NCBI GenBank assembly: GCA_913063265.1
Contig: CAJXZG010000010.1
Coordinates: 1-64,000 of the forward strand
DNA from: an uncultured Prolixibacteraceae bacterium
Lineage (GTDB): Bacteria > Bacteroidota > Bacteroidia > Bacteroidales > Prolixibacteraceae
Reading direction: 5' to 3'
DNA: 64,000 bases
The notes under the pieces: model-generated
What the model saw: the letters and a program-made list of their open reading frames with translations, nothing else
What the model was told of the DNA's origin: nothing
The model's database searches: none
Position numbers and translations under genes: made by a program
In this document: positions 7,859 through 15,299 of the stretch, piece by piece
How the letters are laid out: each line of letters opens with the position of its first letter
Numbering within the stretch: the first letter of the stretch is position 1

Positions 7859-8180
7859 TATTAAAGCAGCGATTGAAGAAATTGAAAGCTATTTTGAGCA
7901 ATATCCAAAAGATTATATTAAGTATTCTTCCAACTTAATTTTAAAACGTGCAATTGAGAGGGATCTCGAAATTATTGGAGAAGCGGTAAACAGGATATTG
8001 AAAAAAGATGGAAACATTGCAATAGATAATGCCAGAAAAATAGTGGGATTAAGAAACCAAATAATTCATGCATATGATAATATCTCAGATGAAAATATTT
8101 GGGCTGTTATTTCCAAGTATATCCCAAAACTTTACGAAGAAGTTGAACAGCTGATAAACGCAAATAAGATTGAAAATTAG
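7827..8180 (+). CDS. hepT: HepT-like HEPN RNase toxin
   Basis: 117 residues, all-helical (DUF86/HepT family). The catalytic HEPN motif Rx4HxY is present as Arg76, His81, Tyr83 in GLRNQIIHAYDN; Arg and His form the RNase site and Tyr is the residue AMPylated by MntA in studied systems. A second conserved stretch is LKRAIERDLEIIGEAVNRI (residues 39-57). The start at 7827 overlaps mntA by 32 nt, so translation is probably coupled. All three motif residues are intact, so the toxin looks active. In known systems it cleaves RNA and causes growth arrest, with suggested roles in plasmid or island maintenance and phage defence. Confidence 0.92.
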   Translation: MDEKILKWLYDIKAAIEEIESYFEQYPKDYIKYSSNLILKRAIERDLEIIGEAVNRILKKDGNIAIDNARKIVGLRNQIIHAYDNISDENIWAVISKYIPKLYEEVEQLINANKIEN

Positions 8181-8263
8181 ATAATTTTAAGAGATTAGTA
8201 ATCAACATATTTAGTGATAATCGTTTTGGTAATTGAATAACTAATAACCAACAACCAGTAACA

Positions 8264-9844
8264 ATGAACAACTTATATTTTCTTGTTCTGTCAATTTTTA
8301 TCGGATCATCGACTTTTGCACAAAATCCGCAACCCAACATCATCTTCTTCATAGCGGATGATATGTATCCCGAAATGTTCAACTGTTTGCCTGAAGGAAA
8401 AGGGAAAAACCTGACTCCAAATCTCGACAGGCTGGCAACCGAAGGAGTAATTATGGAAAATCAGTATGTGGTTTCTCCGGTTTGTACGCCCAGTCGTTAC
8501 AACTGTTTAACAGGCAATTATGCAAGCAGGGCAACTAACAGAGCCTTTCTTGCCAAAACAAAAAAAGAAGAAGGGCAGACCTGTATTCAATGGAATTCTT
8601 TTATTACAAAAGATGATAAAATTCTACCTCATTATTTAAGGGAACTTGGATATACAACAGGTATGGTTGGGAAAAACCATGTGATTGAAGCCAATGGCTT
8701 AAAGGGATTTCCCGATTTTAATGCAAGTGTAAGTGACCCCAAAATCAAAAAGCGGGTGGAAGAAAATTACAGGATTGCAAGACAGGCTATACTGGATAAT
8801 GGTTTTGATTATGCTGAGGCCATTTATCACAATAATCCAAATTTTATTGGAGTAAAAGAGCTCGCTGTTCAAAACATGGACTGGATTGCGGAGGCTGGAG
8901 TCAACTTTATTAAGCAAAGTGCAGAAGAACCTTTTTTCCTTTATTTTGCCACTACTATTCCACACGGTCCGACAAATGCCGAACGCTCCTGGGAAGCCAA
9001 TCCAAAAGTTACGGCAGCGGGATATTTGGAAGAGGCTCCAGGTGTGTTGCCACCAAGAAATACGCTTACGAAAAGATTACGCGAAGCGGGAATAACTCAA
9101 AACGGAAAAGAAAATGTTTTATGGCTCGATGATGCTGTTGGTGCTTTACTTAAAGAATTGGAAAAACAGAATATTCTGGATAACACAATCATTTTCTTTT
9201 TTAACGACCACGGTCAAAAAGCTAAAGGAACTTTATACCAGGGAGGATTATTAAATCCAAGCATTATATGGAAAAGTGGTGGATTTGAATGTGGTAACAG
9301 AAGCCGGGCGACAATTTCAAATGTAGATTTTGCACCAACTATTCTGGATTTAGCGGGTGCTCCAAATATGGATGACAAATTTGATGGTAACAGTTTTAAA
9401 TCTGTTTTAGATGGGAGAAGCTATCAATCGCGAGAATCTTTGTATTGCGAACTTGGTTATGCACGGGCAGTCATTAAAGGCGATTACAAGTATTATGCAG
9501 TTCGATATCCAAACTATGCCAAAAACTGGACTCCGGAGCAAAGGGACTCAGTACTGAACAGTTATAACAAAGGACGTGAATTTAGAAGTATGAACATTGT
9601 TAATCGCGATCCCAAAAAACCATTTAGCCACCTTGAAGTTATTCCCGGAGGTGGTTCTGCAGAAAACGGATCTTACGGCAAATTGCCGGGTTATTTTGAT
9701 GCCAACCAATTGTATAATCTAAAAGACGATCCAAATGAGAAGAAAAATTTGGCCGGTAACAAAAAGTTTCAAAAAATACTTGCTGAAATGAAAGCTGAAC
9801 TTCAAAAATATTTGGATGAATTGCCGGGGAAGTTTGATTTGTAA
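8264..9844 (+). CDS. Secreted S1-family sulfatase
   Basis: 526 residues with a cleavable signal peptide (about 1-19, ending STFAQ). The alkaline-phosphatase-like sulfatase fold is shown by NIIFFIADD (metal-binding acidic residues near the N-terminus), the formylglycine motif C74-T-P-S-R78, and a later FFNDHGQKAKGTLYQGG with the metal-binding DH pair. Cys74 must be oxidised to formylglycine by a maturase that is not encoded in this window. The C-terminal part NLKDDPNEKKNL is typical of the family. Such enzymes remove sulfate esters from marine or host glycans. The specific sugar cannot be told. It precedes a hexuronate pathway (SDR, UxuA), so a sulfated uronic-acid-containing glycan is possible. 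Confidence 0.94.
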   Translation: MNNLYFLVLSIFIGSSTFAQNPQPNIIFFIADDMYPEMFNCLPEGKGKNLTPNLDRLATEGVIMENQYVVSPVCTPSRYNCLTGNYASRATNRAFLAKTKKEEGQTCIQWNSFITKDDKILPHYLRELGYTTGMVGKNHVIEANGLKGFPDFNASVSDPKIKKRVEENYRIARQAILDNGFDYAEAIYHNNPNFIGVKELAVQNMDWIAEAGVNFIKQSAEEPFFLYFATTIPHGPTNAERSWEANPKVTAAGYLEEAPGVLPPRNTLTKRLREAGITQNGKENVLWLDDAVGALLKELEKQNILDNTIIFFFNDHGQKAKGTLYQGGLLNPSIIWKSGGFECGNRSRATISNVDFAPTILDLAGAPNMDDKFDGNSFKSVLDGRSYQSRESLYCELGYARAVIKGDYKYYAVRYPNYAKNWTPEQRDSVLNSYNKGREFRSMNIVNRDPKKPFSHLEVIPGGGSAENGSYGKLPGYFDANQLYNLKDDPNEKKNLAGNKKFQKILAEMKAELQKYLDELPGKFDL

Positions 9845-10168
9845 AAGTCCAAACATTGGAATCAACAGGACTAAGTAAATTAGTTTTGACTAAATTGAAT
9901 TTTAACGTACAAAATTACCACCCTTCGACTACGCTCAGGGGGACCTGTCAGGCTGAACTTAATCGAAGCTTTTTCTGTTAAACTTATCACGTTGCATAGG
10001 ACAGGAGGCAAATAACCTCTTCAATTAGGCGAGACTTAAATACTGCTACAAAAATGCTTTCTTGGTATTTTCTTGAATATTTTTTGCAAATAAAGTATAG
10101 GTAATCGCTAAAATACAATCGAACATTATATTGATTTAAACGTAATATTTGCAGTTTAATATTGTAAT
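9845..10168. other. Intergenic region between sulfatase and SDR genes
   Basis: 324 nt without a gene. It contains the inverted-repeat element at 9921-9968 and, just before the SDR start, AATATTTG (10146-10153), a one-mismatch version of a TAnnTTTG promoter box. No open frame of note and no tRNA is visible. Confidence 0.5.
9921..9968. repeat. Dispersed inverted-repeat element
   Basis: CCCTTCGACTACGCTCAGG on one side and GTCAGGCTGAACTTAATCGAAG on the other, with outer arms CTTCGA / TCGAAG. The pattern (TTCGACTACGCTCAG with CAGGCTGA-CGAAG) is a very common intergenic repeat type in Bacteroidota genomes. Only one copy is in this window, so the dispersed nature rests on general knowledge. Confidence 0.55.
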
Positions 10169-10984
10169 ATGAATGACTTATTTAATTTAAGAGGGAAAGT
10201 TGCCGTCGTTACAGGTGGCTCAGGGACTTTGGGTGGAAGTATATCAAAATACCTGGCAGCAAACGGTGTTAAGGTTGCCGTAATTGGACGTACCCAGGAA
10301 AATGTTGATTTACGTTTGAGCAAAATTGAAAGTAGTGGTGGCGAAGGAATTGGTCTGGTGGTGGATGTTTTAAATGTTGAGGATCTAAAAAAAGCCAGGC
10401 AAAAAATTATGAACAAATGGGGCAGGGTGGATATCCTGGTAAATACAGCAGGCGGAAATATGCCCGGGGCCACTTTAACGGAACAACAGACTGTTTTCGA
10501 TATGAAAATCAAAGACTTTAATAAAGTCACTGATTTAAATCTCAACGGAACAGTTTATCCCAGCCTGGTTTTCGGGGAAGTGATGGGAGAGCAGAAATCC
10601 GGTTCAATAATTAATATTTCGAGTATGGCAACCATGTCGTCGATTACGCGTGTACCGGGGTATTCGGTTGCCAAATCGGGTGTTGAAATTTTTACCAAGT
10701 GGCTGGCCATGGAATTGGCAACTAAATTCAGTGAGAAAATTCGTGTAAATGCTATTGCTCCCGGTTTTTTTATCAGCACCCAAAACGAAAAGGTGCTGTT
10801 AAACGAAGATGGTTCTTTAACTGAAAGAAGCCAGAAAGTAATAGCCAAAACACCGATGGGCCGGTTTGGTAAAATCGATGAATTAAATGGAGCAGTTCAC
10901 TATCTATCTTCCGAGGCTGCAACTTTTGTAACCGGAACAATTATTCCGGTAGACGGTGGCTTTAGTTCTTTTAGCGGGATATAA
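10169..10984 (+). CDS. SDR oxidoreductase, probable fructuronate reductase (D-mannonate forming)
   Basis: 271 residues, cytoplasmic short-chain dehydrogenase. The Rossmann motif TGGSGTLGG is at 15-23, NTAGG at 93-97, the catalytic Ser in ISSMA (about 152), and Tyr166/Lys170 in YSVAK. VTGTIIPVDGGF near the C-terminus is typical of the classical subfamily. The gene is followed on the same strand by mannonate dehydratase (uxuA). In Bacteroidota an SDR replaces the classical UxuB at this position, reducing D-fructuronate to D-mannonate with NAD(P)H. The role is inferred from context. The SDR fold is certain, but the exact substrate could be a related keto-sugar acid. Confidence 0.85.
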   Translation: MNDLFNLRGKVAVVTGGSGTLGGSISKYLAANGVKVAVIGRTQENVDLRLSKIESSGGEGIGLVVDVLNVEDLKKARQKIMNKWGRVDILVNTAGGNMPGATLTEQQTVFDMKIKDFNKVTDLNLNGTVYPSLVFGEVMGEQKSGSIINISSMATMSSITRVPGYSVAKSGVEIFTKWLAMELATKFSEKIRVNAIAPGFFISTQNEKVLLNEDGSLTERSQKVIAKTPMGRFGKIDELNGAVHYLSSEAATFVTGTIIPVDGGFSSFSGI

Positions 10985-11245
10985 AATGAAAAATTCCATA
11001 TAATTTCCCCTTTTAGGGGGAAATGTCAGCACTGTAAGAAAAGTGTGAGGGATGGTGACAAAAGGGGTAAGTAAGCAGTTTGCAGTCTCGGTTTGCTGTC
11101 AAAGCCTGTTTTTGTATACGGTGAGATAGGAATATAAGGAGGTAAAAAGTGGAGACAGGGTATGCCCTGTTTGTACAGAAAATGGAAATTTGATAAAAAG
11201 ACTACAGTATAGACAAGGCATGCCTTGTCTCTCATTAAGCAAGAG
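10985..11245. other. Intergenic region with palindromic repeats before uxuA
   Basis: 261 nt with no credible gene. Besides the palindromes at 11155-11170 and 11211-11230, there is a small hairpin just after the SDR gene (TTTCCCC / GGGGAAA, about 11008-11024). An AGGAGG-like stretch at 11138-11143 is too far from the uxuA ATG to be its ribosome site. Confidence 0.4.
11155..11230. repeat. Pair of short palindromes (REP-like)
   Basis: ACAGGG-TATG-CCCTGT at 11155-11170 and the perfect 20-bp palindrome AGACAAGGCATGCCTTGTCT at 11211-11230, both with the layout AGACA-rGG-catg-CCy-TGTCT. They resemble the GTAGAGAC...GTCTCTAC palindromic repeats that occur in many copies in Bacteroidota and Cyanobacteria. 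The second ends 15 nt before the uxuA start, so it would form a hairpin in the leader. Confidence 0.6.
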
Positions 11246-12433
11246 ATGAAGCTAGTAAAAAGTTGGCGATGGTTTGGTGAAAAAGATCCGGTGCAATTGT
11301 CGTGGTTAAAAGAGCAGGGAATTGAAGAAGTGGTTACCGCTTTGCATCATATTCCAAATGGTGAAATCTGGCCTGTTGAAGAAATTCAGAAAGTAAAAAA
11401 CAAAATTGAAAAAGCCGGATTAAAATGGACTGTGGTGGAAAGTTTACCGGTTACAGAGGCTATAAAAACAGCTTCAGAATTAAGAGAAAGGCATATTCAG
11501 AATTATAAAATCTCTTTAAAAAATCTTGCCGCTTGTGGGATAAAAACAGTGGTTTATAATTTTATGCCGGTTATCGACTGGATTCGTACGGACTTAAATT
11601 ATCAAATCCCCGGGAAAGGGGAATCGATGCTTTTTGATTATCCGACATTTACTGCATTTGATGTTTTTATTTTGAAAAGGCCCGAAGCGGAAAAAGACTA
11701 TTCCGAAGAACAAATGAAAGTAGCTAAGAAAGTTTTCAATAACATGAGTGAAGAAGATGCCGAAAAGCTTGCCCACAACATTATAGTAGTTACTCAGGGA
11801 TTTATAGACGGAACGGTTGACGCTTCCATTGAAGATTATAAAAATGCATTTTTGGCTCTTTTGAAAACATATGAGAATATTGATGACCATCAGTTACGCG
11901 AAAACCTTTCCTGTTTTATAAATAAAGTAATTCCGGTAGCTGAAGAAGTGGGAATCAACCTGGCAATTCACCCTGATGATCCGCCATTTCCGGTTTTAGG
12001 ATTACCTCGAATTTTTAGTACAATAAAAGATTTAATATGGTTGGAAAAAACTAACCCATCAAAAAGAAATGGTATTGCTTTTTGTGTCGGTTCATTTTCA
12101 GCAAGAAAGGATAACGATTTGGAGCAAATGGCTCAAAAATTTGCACACCGAATTCATTTTGCTCATTTACGAAATACAGAAGTTTTGGATGATGGTAGTT
12201 TTTATGAGTCGGGACATATTGAAGGAAGAATAAATATGCAGGCTTTGGTGAAAATTCTTCAAACAGAAATGCAAAAAAGACATCAATTGGGGCTCAGAGA
12301 TTTCCGCATTCCCATGCGACCGGATCATGGAATAAAAACCGGCGAGGATTACAAAATACAAACCAATCCGGGCTATCCGGTTTATGGGAGGTTAAAAGGA
12401 TTACGAGAAATAGAAAGCCTGGAAAATTTATAA
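11246..12433 (+). CDS. uxuA: D-mannonate dehydratase
   Basis: 395 residues from the ATG at 11246; a TTG at 11225 would add seven residues but falls inside a palindromic repeat. The N-terminus KSWRWFGEKDPVQLSWLKEQG and VVTALHHIPNGEIWP are the signature of mannonate dehydratase, as is HPDDPPFPVLGLPRIFS in the middle, with metal-binding His/Asp. FAHLRN and RPDHG near the C-terminus complete the site. The enzyme dehydrates D-mannonate to 2-keto-3-deoxy-D-gluconate in the hexuronate pathway; it is cytoplasmic and needs Fe2+ or Mn2+. It follows the SDR gene that would supply mannonate. KDG kinase, aldolase and uronate isomerase are not in the window. Length and motifs fit the family well. Confidence 0.96.
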   Translation: MKLVKSWRWFGEKDPVQLSWLKEQGIEEVVTALHHIPNGEIWPVEEIQKVKNKIEKAGLKWTVVESLPVTEAIKTASELRERHIQNYKISLKNLAACGIKTVVYNFMPVIDWIRTDLNYQIPGKGESMLFDYPTFTAFDVFILKRPEAEKDYSEEQMKVAKKVFNNMSEEDAEKLAHNIIVVTQGFIDGTVDASIEDYKNAFLALLKTYENIDDHQLRENLSCFINKVIPVAEEVGINLAIHPDDPPFPVLGLPRIFSTIKDLIWLEKTNPSKRNGIAFCVGSFSARKDNDLEQMAQKFAHRIHFAHLRNTEVLDDGSFYESGHIEGRINMQALVKILQTEMQKRHQLGLRDFRIPMRPDHGIKTGEDYKIQTNPGYPVYGRLKGLREIESLENL

Positions 12434-12466
12434 TATCATGAACTCATTCAGGCGGTTCCAATTTTT

Positions 12467-12524
12467 GGGTCTGGTGGATTCCAATCCGCCATTTTACATC
12501 AGCGGATTGGAATCCGCTGTACCC
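12467..12524. repeat. Nested palindromic repeat between convergent genes
   Basis: Two arms, GTGGATTCCAATCCGC (12474-12489) and GCGGATTGGAATCCGC (12502-12517), are inverted copies with one G-T mismatch. The right arm is itself a palindrome (GCGGATT-GG-AATCCGC). GGGT/ACCC closes the outer end. It lies between the ends of uxuA (plus) and the GH2 gene (minus) and could act as a bidirectional transcription stop. Confidence 0.6.
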
Positions 12525-12527
12525 AAA

Positions 12528-14768
12528 TCAGGGATCAACTTCAAAAAAATTAGCATTTTCAATATCTCCAACTTTAATATAACGTCTGCTTTTTAATACT
12601 CTTTCTGAGCCATTTTTTACAAACTCAGTTAAAACCAAATAACCTCCGGTTTGTTGAGGAAGTGTAAAAAATGCAGGGATATTAGTTCTTCTATAAGCAG
12701 GTAAATCCACAGTTTTTTTATTCTGTGAAATAAGTTTACCTTTCTCATCAATTAATTTTGTTGTAACTGTTCCCGAAATATTTTCTTTTAAATCGTTTAT
12801 TCCAACCAAATTGAAAATCAGCTGTTCTCCTGGTTCATAATATCCATTTGGAAAATATCTTTGGTCGGCTATATCGATAAAAATATTGGCAGGAGCAAAA
12901 GAGTGTTCAAACCATTTTAACGAAATCCCGGGTTCCAGATCTTTTATGTTATTGATATACCAATCGCCGGTGTATCCATAATTGTTGGTTAGATGACAAA
13001 AGGCTAAAACACCTGCCATAGTTCTTTCTCCACGAATCCACTCTGTTTCGCATGATAACCAGTAGGCTTGTAATTCTCTGCGTTCTTCAGGTGCAGCTTC
13101 TTCACCTAAAAAGCTGTCATACATATTTTTGGTAAGTTTTGCCGGTTGACCATTTCTCCACAACCAGTTCCAACCATATTCGTTTACCAATTGTGTTGCT
13201 GATGCTTCAAGGTTTTTGATATGATTAGCATCCCAATCATCCATTTTACCTAATCGATATGGATTTTGTTTTAGGTACGAAATCGGATCTTCCTGTTTGA
13301 TTAAATGCCAGCCAGCCCTGTATAAATGTGGTTCGTCCATTGGGTCCACTCCAGCCAAATCGTTTTCCTGCATATATCCGGCATCCCAAATGCGGGTTGG
13401 ATCCAGTTTTTCCAACTCAGGGATTAAAGTATTTCCAATGTAATTATTCCAGTTTTCGTTTATGGCATCCCAGATTACAATACTCGGATGGTTTCCGTCA
13501 CTCCAAACCCAATCTGTAAATTCAGTTCTGATTTGCTCATCCCAACCGTGATTTTGCCAGTACAACCATTCATTCTGAAAAACCATTCCATATTCATCAG
13601 CTAAATCATACCAGAAATCAGGTACCAAACCCACACAAATTCGCATGGCATTCCAGTCGATCGCTTTAGGATCGTCAATTAACATTTTCTTTACCCAATT
13701 CTTATCCCATGGCAGCGCTGCACAATCCGGATCTTCAAAAAACCTGTGAAGTGTAATATTGCTTCCCCGCAGGTAATATTTTTCGTTGTTTAAATAGAAA
13801 AACTTTCCACGACGTTCAAAATCACGCATCCCAAAACTTTCGGTTACCCTATCCGAAAGATTTTCTCCATCGTACAAACTGATTTCGGCTGAGTATAAAA
13901 ATGGTTCTTCAGGCGACCAAAGTTTATATTCTTTTAAAGGAATTTCAACCAACAATTGGGTTTCGTTGTCCCTTGTGGTTTCTCCAATAGCCGTTTTTTT
14001 GGTAATCAGTTTTCCTGATTCTTTTTCCGAAATTTTAACCTGAAATTTTATCAAATCCAACATTGGATCGCCATACATCACCTGCTGTGGATAAAAGTTA
14101 CGAACCAAAAGTTTTACTGTAACATTTTTATTTTTTACGGAAGGCAAAACAAGATTCTTATAGATTTTTTGTTTACCTGAAAAAGAAAGAAATACATCAT
14201 CCCAGATTCCCGGAATATAATTTACTTTTTCTTTATCAGTGCTACCTGCAGCTTGCGGAGGCAGCCAAATCCTTTCTCCTATACGAATCATGATTTCATT
14301 TTCTTCACCATAATTTAGTGCATCAGAAACTTTAAAATCAATTGGAGTGTAACAAGAAATCGATTGACCCACATCCTTACCATTGATATAAACCTGTGTT
14401 ACATATTTACTTTTCAAAATGGAAAGCATGGCTTCCATCCCTTCTAATTCCGCCGGGATATTTATTGTTTTTTTGTACCAGCTGTATTTGGGTTCATACT
14501 GCAGATTTCGGTAATCGTAGGCTTCATTTGCAAGTACCTGGTCAGGACGTTTAAATAGTTTATCGTAAGCTTCAATTTTTGGTTCAGCCAAATGAATCAA
14601 TCCCGGGACAGGGCATTTTCTTGTAAACTTTTTTGGAGGAAAGGCATTTGTTGTTTGGTCAAAATCCCATTGCCCGTTTAGGTTGATAATTTTTCCTTCG
14701 TTTTGTGCAAAAAGACCAGAGAAAACAAAGAAGCTTAGGAAGATGGTTATTAGTTTTTTCATGTTCAT
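12528..14768 (-). CDS. Glycoside hydrolase family 2 protein, secreted
   Basis: The frame extends to 14831, but the first 21 residues lack signal character. I start at ATG 14768 (or 14762), giving a signal peptide KKLITIFLSFFVFSGLFAQ. The mature protein of about 725 residues has the GH2 order: N-terminal sugar-binding jelly roll (LNGQWDF near residue 28, WYKKTI), an Ig-like domain, then a TIM barrel with LRGSN, the acid/base candidate Glu436 in WDAINE and a nucleophile candidate Glu528 in VNEYGW (numbered from 14762), and a C-terminal beta domain. GH2 includes beta-galactosidases, -mannosidases, -glucuronidases and others, and the specificity is not clear. It is a relative of the GH2 gene at 58590 (shared PVPGL, PGIxDDV, LRGxNI, FWYDLADE blocks). 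Neighbours are hexokinase and fucosidase genes. Confidence 0.88.
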   Translation of the reverse strand: MNMKKLITIFLSFFVFSGLFAQNEGKIINLNGQWDFDQTTNAFPPKKFTRKCPVPGLIHLAEPKIEAYDKLFKRPDQVLANEAYDYRNLQYEPKYSWYKKTINIPAELEGMEAMLSILKSKYVTQVYINGKDVGQSISCYTPIDFKVSDALNYGEENEIMIRIGERIWLPPQAAGSTDKEKVNYIPGIWDDVFLSFSGKQKIYKNLVLPSVKNKNVTVKLLVRNFYPQQVMYGDPMLDLIKFQVKISEKESGKLITKKTAIGETTRDNETQLLVEIPLKEYKLWSPEEPFLYSAEISLYDGENLSDRVTESFGMRDFERRGKFFYLNNEKYYLRGSNITLHRFFEDPDCAALPWDKNWVKKMLIDDPKAIDWNAMRICVGLVPDFWYDLADEYGMVFQNEWLYWQNHGWDEQIRTEFTDWVWSDGNHPSIVIWDAINENWNNYIGNTLIPELEKLDPTRIWDAGYMQENDLAGVDPMDEPHLYRAGWHLIKQEDPISYLKQNPYRLGKMDDWDANHIKNLEASATQLVNEYGWNWLWRNGQPAKLTKNMYDSFLGEEAAPEERRELQAYWLSCETEWIRGERTMAGVLAFCHLTNNYGYTGDWYINNIKDLEPGISLKWFEHSFAPANIFIDIADQRYFPNGYYEPGEQLIFNLVGINDLKENISGTVTTKLIDEKGKLISQNKKTVDLPAYRRTNIPAFFTLPQQTGGYLVLTEFVKNGSERVLKSRRYIKVGDIENANFFEVDP

Positions 14769-14770
14769 TA

Positions 14771-15297
14771 GATTAACCGCGAAGGGCGCCAGGTTTACGC
14801 AAAGGACGCGGAAATTATAATTTATTGGCAACTCTTTTTAATCCATTTTTAATCAAAGCAACATTAAAGTTTATTATCAAACCAAGTTTACAATTTGAAA
14901 GTTTTACATAAGTTAGAATTTGTGCTAAATGGACATCGTTTAATGCTTCAACAGATTTAATTTCTACAACCACTTTTCGTTCTACCAATAAATCTAACCT
15001 GTAACCTATTTCAAGTTTTACTTCTTCATAGATTAGAGGCAGAGGTTTTTGTTTTTCTACAGATAGTCCTTGTTTCTTTAGTTCGTAAAAGAGACATTCT
15101 TCATATAAACTTTCTAACAAACCTGGTCCTAAGTTCCGATGAATTTTTAAAGCACAATCAACTATAATTTTTGATATTTCATTTTCTGAAAAATGGTTCA
15201 TTCTTAATGAAACTTAGTTTGAATCTGAAAGCTTTCGCAAATTCAACCGAGTTCTTTGTGTCCTTTGCGAAAACTTAAAATCCTTAGCGGTTCAATG
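14771..15297. mobile_element. Inverted-repeat-flanked unit carrying the GxxExxY gene (putative)
   Basis: On the minus strand the left flank (14813-14771) reads GTCCTTTGCGTAAACC...CCCTTCGCGGTTAA. On the plus strand the right flank (15252-15297) reads GTCCTTTGCGAAAAC...TCCTTAGCGGTTCAA. These imperfect inverted repeats of about 40 bp bracket the GxxExxY gene, making a unit of about 527 bp without any transposase. Mobility is an inference; the inverted flanks are directly visible. Confidence 0.45.
14815..15201 (-). CDS. GxxExxY protein, PD-(D/E)XK nuclease superfamily
   Basis: 128 residues, soluble. It carries the name-giving motif Gly27-LL-Glu30-SL-Tyr33 in GPGLLESLYEE, then Asp70 in YRLDLLVE and Glu80-Ile-Lys82 in VVVEIKS, which form a complete PD-(D/E)XK nuclease-like active site. 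HLAQILTYVKLSN and GLIINFN are also standard for this family, and the length is typical. The biochemical role of GxxExxY proteins is not established. It is flanked by inverted copies of a repeat (14771-14813 and 15252-15297), and its stop lies within the left copy's edge, so gene and repeats seem to form one unit. It has no evident link to the flanking hydrolase and hexokinase genes. Confidence 0.92.
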   Translation of the reverse strand: MNHFSENEISKIIVDCALKIHRNLGPGLLESLYEECLFYELKKQGLSVEKQKPLPLIYEEVKLEIGYRLDLLVERKVVVEIKSVEALNDVHLAQILTYVKLSNCKLGLIINFNVALIKNGLKRVANKL

Positions 15298-15299
15298 TA

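Noticed and set aside
9845-10168. tRNA or other structured RNA in the longer intergenic gaps
   Set aside because: No cloverleaf arms, TTCGA-loop with matching stems or CCA-like ends were found; the TTCGA here belongs to the inverted-repeat element.
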